A stretch of 64,000 nucleotides of DNA, taken from the NCBI GenBank assembly GCA_015179125.1, contig WHVA01000169.1, positions 1 to 64,000 of the forward strand, given 5' to 3'. The position numbers and the translations under genes are program-made. Numbering within the stretch: the first letter of the stretch is position 1; every line of letters begins with the position of its first letter. This document shows, in pieces, positions 57,961 to 64,000 of this stretch. The notes under the pieces were generated by a model, which saw only the letters and a list, made by a program, of their open reading frames with translations, did not search any database and was not told where the DNA came from. This DNA is from Gautieria morchelliformis (lineage: Eukaryota; Basidiomycota; Agaricomycetes; Gomphales; Gomphaceae).

Positions 57961-58217
57961 ATGCCTGATGGTTTCGAAGATCGCACGCAAAGCAATCCAG
58001 CCAAAGCTTGAGTCTTTCTTCATCGGAGGAGCGCTTCAAAATCAACACAGAAGGTTCTACACATCAGGCAAGCAATGTACACGATTGTATTAACATCTCA
58101 GTGCCTCTCACCAACTTTCGCCTTCATTGCAGTCGTCAATGCAAAATGGTTTTCAGACACAAGCTCACAAATAACTTTCAGTACATTCCGCATATTTCTC
58201 ATGAAAAGCATGAATGT

Positions 58218-58790
58218 CAGCGATTCTTCATACAGCTGCTCGCACTCATCAGGTGACGAATCTTGATCCAGGAGCTCTTTACGCGCTGCTGTGCGACTCT
58301 GTGTTGAATAATTAGCACAAGATGGATGAGTAACGTATCAAGAACAGGCATCATACAAGTTGTAATGCACGGTCGTGGACAAGCTGGTCTATCCATGCAG
58401 AGTCCTCAGCCTCAAACTCCACCGGAAGCCACGTCTTAACAAGTGCCGCGCGATCGTTGCACTTGATGAAGTTATTTTTGAACCAAATTAAAGCTACCCC
58501 GGCCGCGTCAGCAACCAGATGTCGTCTTTCGTCCTGACTTACCATCATCGAAGCCGTCGCTGGCTCCAACATCTTCTCCTGGAAATCTCATCTCGAAGTC
58601 GGCCTGGTACCGCTTGAGCGCATCGATTCCTTTCTGGGAGAACCCCATAAGGAGCATGTACAACGCAACACAAGTGACTGCATACCATTGGCCCTCTACC
58701 TCGATTTTCTTCCTCCGTTCCGCCTTGCGATCCGGCTCACCCTCCTTTCTGGCAAACTTCTTTGGGTCCGGTAACGGTTCTGCATCCATT
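58218..58790 (-). pseudogene. ATG1-like kinase, C-terminal domain fragment
   Basis: Three exon pieces with introns still in place. First: EGQWYAVTCVALYMLLMGFS, QKGIDALKRYQADFEMRFPG, GFDD. A GTAAGT..TAG intron of 47 bp (about 58504-58550). Second: ALIWFKNNFIKCNDRAALVK, TWLPVEFEAEDSAWIDQLV, RALQL. A 58-bp GTATGA..CAG intron. Third: SRTAARKELLDQDSSPDE, CEQLYEESL, where the match breaks off at 58218. This is the C-terminal (DUF3543-type) region of the autophagy kinase ATG1 as I recall it in Agaricomycetes. The kinase domain is absent. Introns show capture at DNA level. Confidence 0.65.
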
Positions 58791-59039
58791 CAAGATTAGC
58801 CCAGATGGCATCACAGAATAACTGCCGACTCACTCTGCGGGATCGCCTTGACATAGTCGTTGTAGAAGACATTAGAGCCATGTCCGTTGACATCAAGGGC
58901 CTTACTCAAGGCCAGTCAGCCTCGCACACATGAACCTGCGGAAACATGCTTCACAAACTTTAAGTTACTTTCTAGAACTTGTACTGCTTAGGAATAGCCC
59001 TACGAACGAGGAGCTGGATGGGTTGTTGCGGGAAGCCGA

Positions 59040-59430
59040 CTTTATGAATAATCTGTCGAGTGGGTCGGTCAACGATTTTTCACGTGGATTTCCGGACGTA
59101 CAGTTTCAAGATCACTAGCTCGACCATCCAATCGTTCAATGAGCTGTGTCTCCTCTGGGCTGATGTTATATTCGACGCTTGCTTCTTGAACCTTCTTGTT
59201 GATGAATGCTAAAGAGCTCGCGGGGTCTGCATCCGCTAGAGCAACGGTATTAAGAGGCTCTGTGGGCAATGCTGTTCGCTATTGTCAATATCAATAAAGT
59301 ATTTTTTTGAAGAGCCGTGCACACCTTTCGCCAGTAGTTTGGCACTCTCGCGGTTATCACTGACAACGATGACATGAGCGATCTGACCAGAAGGTATAAA
59401 ACTGAGTGTGTCGTTGAAGCCAATAAACAA
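59040..59430 (-). pseudogene. YME2-like (mitochondrial escape protein 2) fragment
   Basis: First piece: GQIAHVIVVSDNRESAKLLA. A GTGTGC..CAG intron of about 53 bp then joins to LPTEPLNTVALADADPASSL, AFINKKVQEA, ERLDGRASDLET. A second intron (GTACGT..CAG, about 45 bp) leads to IIHKV, where similarity stops. The blocks fit the C-terminal ATPase-like (RNA12) region of YME2, an inner mitochondrial membrane protein acting on mtDNA maintenance. Only about 100 residues are present. Confidence 0.65.
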
Positions 59431-59691
59431 TTACCCACACGATTCGAAACCAGATCTGCTGGACAATACGCGTGGTGCCGGTCAAGGGTAGAGTGGCACG
59501 TCGTCAGAGCCTCAAGATGGGAGTAAGAGATAAATTTTAACCTAAAATTGAATAGGACTGACCGTGAGTATGCCTGACTATAACTATGCATTGGTACATG
59601 TAGGGAAACTGAGCCCGGCGCTATAGCGGAAGTCGAAAAGTTCAAAAATCGCGTTTTTCAACCTGGCGCGTTAGGTACACGATAGCCCATG

Positions 59692-61539
59692 AAGTTCTAT
59701 TGTCCCTGATAGTATATATATATGCCTTCCTACGCTTCCCTTTTCTTCGCGTCCTTCTCACTCATATCGCGCTCGATAGCCGTTAGTAAGCCTTCGAGCT
59801 CCCAATTTTTGCAGATATTCGACCGCCGTGGCTCTGCGCAGTGGCACCATTTTCCGCCGTTCAGTCCCATCCTTCCAAATAGAACACTCTTCGATGGCTT
59901 CTCACGATGGCTCTGCACCGCCCAACTCTCGGTCCAGGGAGAAGCAACCTGCTCGCTCTGCTACCGACGCCATTCCCACTCCTTCACCTCAGCCTGATGC
60001 TCCTTCTGGAGATGGGCCTGGGCCCACTCCCCCGTTTCCAACAGCGTCGGCTACGGACCAGCGTATTACGTTGCTGGAGTCATCTATGGCGACACTGCTC
60101 TCATTACTGTAGCAGTCACAGCAAGCACCTCCGGGCGTGTCTCAGCAACAGTCCTTGCCATATTCAAACCCACAGCAGGCTGCCTTCCTCAACGTTGCAG
60201 CAGAAATCAATTCCAATGCCGCAGCAGTCGTCTCAGCCGCAGCCGCACATGTCTGCCTCGTTGTCTCTCCCTCCTTCAGCGCCCTCACTGTCGCAAGGAT
60301 CTTCTTTTGTGCCACCCGTATCCCTTAACCCTGCATCAGGTATGTCTCTTGATCGAATCTTCCCTCACATCAAGTCTGCGCTGCGGCTGGCTATTGCCCG
60401 ACATGAGTTCCGACCTGGTCATCTCTTCAAGTTGGACACCACCATGAAGGAGAAGCCCAAACCGAAGACATTGGCGGTTTCGGACGAGGGAGAATTTATG
60501 CCTCCCCAAAAGATTACCTGTCTTTCCGCACTCATTACAATCTCTTGGTAACCTACTTCAAGCTGCTCCAATTTTTTATCATATCTTTGGGCAATTTGAC
60601 GGCCATCCACCAAGTGACACACGGTTGCTCAGAGTACTTGTGCATCCTGTATCAAATTTATACAACATACGAGTGGTCCTCGGTCCTCCAGTACCATTTC
60701 ATGTTCCATAACTGCCACCTGGCAGAGATGCTCAAGGGAGATTATTCAGGATGGAGGATGATGGATGCGGAACTCGCTTCGCTTTACCTCTATGGGAACC
60801 CCAAAGCCGCTTCATCTAAAGTCTCGCAGTCTGGCTCTTCTTCAACTGCGAAGCAGTCTTGCTTTGCCTTCCAGTCTGGCAAATTCCCATCTCCCTGCGC
60901 ACAAGGTCGTATCCACAAATGCAGAATCTGCAGTAGCTCTGATCATGGCATATCCGCTTGTACGAAGAAAGTGGACAACTCAGCTTAGGGTGTTGGCAGG
61001 GTGAGCGGGCTCCTGTCAAATCTGTCCACCCCTCATCCTTGCCCACAGGACCCTCTCAATCGGTCAATTTCCTGTCCTGTTTCACTTTCTATGACTTCTT
61101 CCCACACTTCCTTGTCCCTCCCCGGTGTTGACGCTTTACTCATGCTGAGTTTTTCCCTCCCAGTCCTCCACCCCCTGCGTGTCCCAATACTGATCCACAT
61201 TGCAACATTGCACCATTGTCTGCCACCGGGCTTCCTTATGTCACGAGTACCCCGGTGATGGATGCATGGAGTTTTTATCTTAGAGACTATCCTGACCGGC
61301 AATTTGTTGACTCATTGCTGCACATAATAGAATTTGGTTCCAACCTTGGTGTCTCTGGAATCCATTATGATCAGTCTTGTTGCAATCTGAGGAGTGCTGA
61401 GGAACATCCCGCCTTTGTGTCCGATGCTGTTATGGGCCTAGTGACAAGGCATCAGGCTCTGGGACTGTACCTGACCATTCTGCTGTTAGCAACTAGGGGC
61501 TATGGCAGGGAAGGTTCGGTAGAGTTCTTAGAAAGCTAG
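59692..61539 (+). pseudogene. DIRS/Ngaro-like retroelement, gag and RT start
   Basis: Gag-like part: Ser/Pro/Gln-rich N-terminus from about 59894 (MASHDGSAPPNSRS), frame breaks near 60112 and 60505, then FPHIKSALRLAIARHEFRPG, HLFKLDTTMKEK, KDYLSFRTHYNLL, YEWSSVLQYHFMFHNCHL, and a Cys/His end CFAFQSGKFPSPCAQGRIH, KCRICSSSDHGISAC. After about 230 bp an RT-start pattern: FYLRDYPDRQFVDSLLHII, CCNLRSAEEHPAFVSDAV. This order is what I recall from tyrosine-recombinase retroelements of mushrooms. No RT catalytic box or recombinase is present; it stops at 61539. Confidence 0.5.
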
Positions 61540-61661
61540 AATCAAATGTACTCTCTCAGTGAATTTATTGTCACTGTAAATATATTATACACTACCTAGA
61601 AAACAATTCACTACAGAGGATTTCTAGGTTAATAAATCGAAAGAATGCTAGACTAATTTAC

Positions 61662-61697
61662 TTGCCTCTCTCAGTGAATTTAGTTGTCACTGAGAGA
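61662..61697. repeat. Hairpin, 13-14 bp arms
   Basis: CCTCTCTCAGTGA and its complement flank an ATTTAGTT loop. A half copy (TCTCTCAGTGAATTTATTG) lies at 61551, so the stretch 61551-61697 may be a small element with CTCTCTCAGTG ends. Confidence 0.6.
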
Positions 61698-62089
61698 GGG
61701 GGAAAACTGTTTCACTGCGCATGTACTACTACCCGGCCCTTTAGCGCCCAAGAGCTCGCGCGTCGAAGTCGTTTCAGACTCCGCTGGGTGCGGCCGCTTG
61801 TGAAAGTAGGAATAACAAGATGAAATGGAGAGATAGGGAGTGAGTGGAAAATTTCGAAAATAACCAGAGAAATGGATGCATGATACAAGAACAATATGAG
61901 AAGAAATTGAGAAACCACACAACAAATTGGATATATTATGCTTGATTTTGGTGCAGGAGCATAAATGCACCCAACATCTGCTCCGTGCTTTTTGCTGTTC
62001 TCCCCTTGGTTCTGTGATGCATCCTCGCAACCCCTCGAAGCATCAGCTTATTAATCACCTTTCATGGCCTTGTGGTGTTTCTGTTAATG
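61698..62089. other. No gene recognised
   Basis: No motif or repeat seen. Confidence 0.4.
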
Positions 62090-62650
62090 TGTTACAATAC
62101 AATCCTTCGTAAGGTTGACCGAGCTTGGGGGCGAAACCCGAGGTAAGGTCCAAGGTTACGGGGCAAGGTTCTGATAGGGAAGTCGGAGAGGCACTAGGCT
62201 TCAGCTTATGTGCTGCGCCAACCCTACGCATGAGTCCCAACTTCGGAGGCAAACGAATAAAAGGCGAGGTTTGGCTTTAAGAGGCGAGGCTTAGAAACTA
62301 ACTAGGGATCAAAGTTTACGATAGTTGATTTTCAGACTGAGGAGTAGGAATGCATACAAGGGGGTTTATATACGAGCGAGGGTACGAGTCAGGGGCAAGC
62401 ATATTAGGGGGAGGTCAGGGGGAGGTCAGGGTGAGGTAATATACGAATGATGCGTGATGGAGCGGAATTAGTAACTAAGGGGATTCGGGCATGGGATCAA
62501 GGTCGGATATGAGCTTTATAGCTTGGGCTCGGGCACAGGATTAGAATCACAAGTACTCGGGCACGAGTATCACAAGGCTCAGGCTCGGAAGAAGGGTTAT
62601 ACCAGTAAGTAACCGGCCAAAGGCCGGGTTCTTACATAACCCCCCCCTTA
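62090..62650 (-). repeat. Gypsy-type 3' LTR with polypurine tract
   Basis: In minus orientation the LTR begins TGTAAGAACCCGGCC at 62636 and ends GTATTGTAACA at 62090 (547 bp). Directly upstream of its start is AAGGGGGGGGTTA, a polypurine tract, which marks it as a 3' LTR of a leftward element whose body lies to the right. Confidence 0.65.
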
Positions 62651-62808
62651 TGGCCGAGACCCTCGAGGCCGTAATATGAACAAGGTTTGCCTATCCTTGA
62701 ATCTAGATCCCGGCCCGATGTTAAGTAGCCGGAAAGGCGATGCTTAAATCGTAGCCGAGGTTAGATAAAAGGCTGGGTAGGAGGCAGCGAACCCAAGTGC
62801 CAACGAAT

Positions 62809-63886
62809 ATGGTGCACCCTCAAGCCCTCTTCAACTCTGCCGTCGACAAAAACAGCGCGAACAACACGTTCGACCAGACACTGCTGTCTGAGGAGGACGG
62901 TCCCTTGGGCAAGGTTATGCCCGAGGTTCGACCCAAGGTGGTCCTGTGGCCTATCGAGGATGCTGGGGCCATCGACATGTGGGAGCCATGGCAGGAAGGG
63001 CCGAAAGGCAAGAAGGTGAGTACCGTCATGGTTCTCGTCATGGACGCTGCTGACTTGTATAGTATAAACGGATGTTGTTTGCCTACCATCCGTCGGACCT
63101 GACCCTATATGGGTACAAGCTCGCCGACGGAGGGCCCCGCAAGTGGCAGCTCGCGGTGAAGGCCGAGGCGAGGTGCGCATGCCGCGAAGAGCGTGACTAT
63201 ATGTGCCTTCGGGCCATTAGCCTCGACTTCAGCATCACCGACCAGGGGGCCTGCGTATGGTGCAGGACATGATCGTTGGGCTGCAGTATAGCCCATGGTC
63301 GTCGCAGCAAAGCAAACCCGGGGAAAGGTCAGGCGAGCGAGGCGGGCAAGAAGCGGGCGAGGAGCGATGACAGTGAGGACGGACTGAAGCCAAGGAAAGA
63401 GGCCAAGGTTCGGGACGAAGTTGAAGATGACAACTCAAGTGATTGGGTCGAGCGAACCCTGGAGGCAAGGGTGGAGCGGATGGAAGTGAGGTTGGGCGAG
63501 GAGAAGGGAAAGGAGGCTGGGGGAGCGAGGCACAGCAAGGGGAGAGAGGTTGGGGAAGTGAGGCAGAGTGAGGGGAAGGATGCCGAGGTGGAGGAAGGTC
63601 GGAGGGCGAAGAAGGACAAGAAGACGAAAAGGTCGGAGTGGAGTGCTGAGATGAGGGAGTTGATAGCGGTGGTGAGGGATGTGGGACAGAAGGTCAGCGA
63701 GGTTGGGGAGAGGGTTTGTGAGCTGTTGGGGGAGTTTAGGGTGGCGAATGATAGGATGAACAGGCAGATGTGGAATTCATGAGGATAAGGAGGAGGCAGA
63801 ACTATCTGAAGTGGATGCAGGCGGCGAGGGATTTGGCGAGCTATGGATGTTGGAGTAAACTAATAATGGGATAATGGAATTTTCTT
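62809..63886 (+). pseudogene. Unnamed repeat-family protein, antisense to LTR
   Basis: Exon 1 from ATG 62809: MVHPQALFNSAVDKNSANN, then FDQTLLSEEDGPLGKV, VVLWPIEDAGAIDMWEPW, GPKGKK. Intron 63016-63061 (GTGAGT..TAG). Exon 2: YKRMLFAYHPSDLTLYGYKL, ARCACREERDYMCL, then CVWCRT and a TGA at 63270-63272; the same frame goes on as SLGCSIAHGRRSKANPGKG, a Lys/Arg/Glu-rich coiled coil, to MNRQM. Two extra bases near 63771 then shift it; the other frame ends RQNYLKWMQAARDLASYG. The Cys set (CxC..C..CxxC..C) may bind zinc. I recall close relatives in many copies in mushroom genomes, without a function. One nonsense codon and one frameshift make this copy dead. Confidence 0.55.
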
Positions 63887-64000
63887 GGATTTTATTGATT
63901 TTCTGTTTTGTTCGATTGCTTTGTTAACTACTGGGAAGTCATGGGGATTAAACAAGGAATGATCATAGTATAGGCAAAGGTCCTGGCTTGCCCGGATAAG

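Larger units (their letters stand above)
55777..59691. mobile_element. Gene-capturing TIR transposon (Pack-type)
   Basis: Element 55784-59684 (about 3.9 kb) between 7-bp direct repeats GCCCATG (55777-55783, 59685-59691). The inverted ends are about 215 bp and highly similar: GTGTACCTAACGCGCCAGG, GCTATAGCGCCGGGCTCAG and so on to about 56000 and 59470. No transposase is seen. The inside holds fragments of unrelated host genes on the minus strand, with introns: YME2-like (59040-59430), ATG1-like (58218-58790) and an unidentified one (57340-57960). This is the architecture of Pack-MULE-like elements. Confidence 0.85.

Noticed and set aside
1-64000. tRNA and rRNA genes
   Set aside because: I looked for B-box and conserved rRNA motifs by eye and saw none that fold convincingly; a tRNAscan or Infernal run would settle it.

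Overview
The window is a transposon-packed stretch of a filamentous fungal nuclear genome, most likely an Agaricomycete basidiomycete. Reasons: host genes split by very short GT-AG introns (about 42-90 bp), a Vps3844/DUF3844-type gene, gypsy, copia, hAT and DIRS/Ngaro-like elements typical of mushroom genomes, and 7TM receptor-like genes of the fungal type. The species cannot be told from this.

Layout. 1-2.2 kb: decayed gypsy gag (minus). 2.2-7.25 kb: two class II elements with long terminal inverted repeats, one holding a transposase remnant. 7.25-9.3 kb: expanded LTR-like repeats. 9.3-13.4 kb: segment A, a duplicated block with a small secreted Cys-rich gene and the 3' half of a Vps3844 gene, the latter split by a MITE. 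13.8-15 kb: second MITE and an LTR. 15.4-22.7 kb: internally deleted gypsy element (minus), its gag split by a deleted copia element. 22.2-24.2 kb: LTRs. 24.2-27.1 kb: segment B (second Cys-rich gene). 27.2-32.1 kb: a nearly intact young copia element with 5-bp target duplication. 32.1-39.7 kb: three tandem 7TM-like gene units, the third split by a 1.55-kb hAT. 40-41.3 kb: SDR pseudogene. 41.3-46.2 kb: unassigned spacer with degenerate repeats and a zinc-cluster remnant. 46.3-50.3 kb: segment C (third Cys-rich gene and the complete Vps3844 gene). 50.57-51.76 kb: SDR gene. 52.1-55.5 kb: two inverted 7TM-like units. 55.78-59.68 kb: a TIR element carrying fragments of host genes (ATG1-like and YME2-like) with their introns. 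59.7-61.5 kb: DIRS/Ngaro-like remnant. 62.1-63.9 kb: LTR and an antisense-oriented gene.

Large-scale structure. Blocks 34.6-41.3 kb and 50.5-55.65 kb are inverted copies of each other (about 5.2 kb each once the hAT insertion is removed) around a 9.2-kb spacer. Segments A, B and C share a block whose original locus is probably C, because only C continues into a complete Vps3844 gene.

Host genes that look functional: the three Cys-rich, probably GPI-anchored paralogues (218, 183 and 248 aa, each in five exons), the Vps3844 gene (389 aa, three exons), the right-hand SDR gene, and perhaps one to three 7TM-like copies. They do not form a pathway; they are linked by repeated segmental duplication and inversion. 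Everything else is mobile DNA or its debris. All domain names come from motif reading and memory of families, not from a search.
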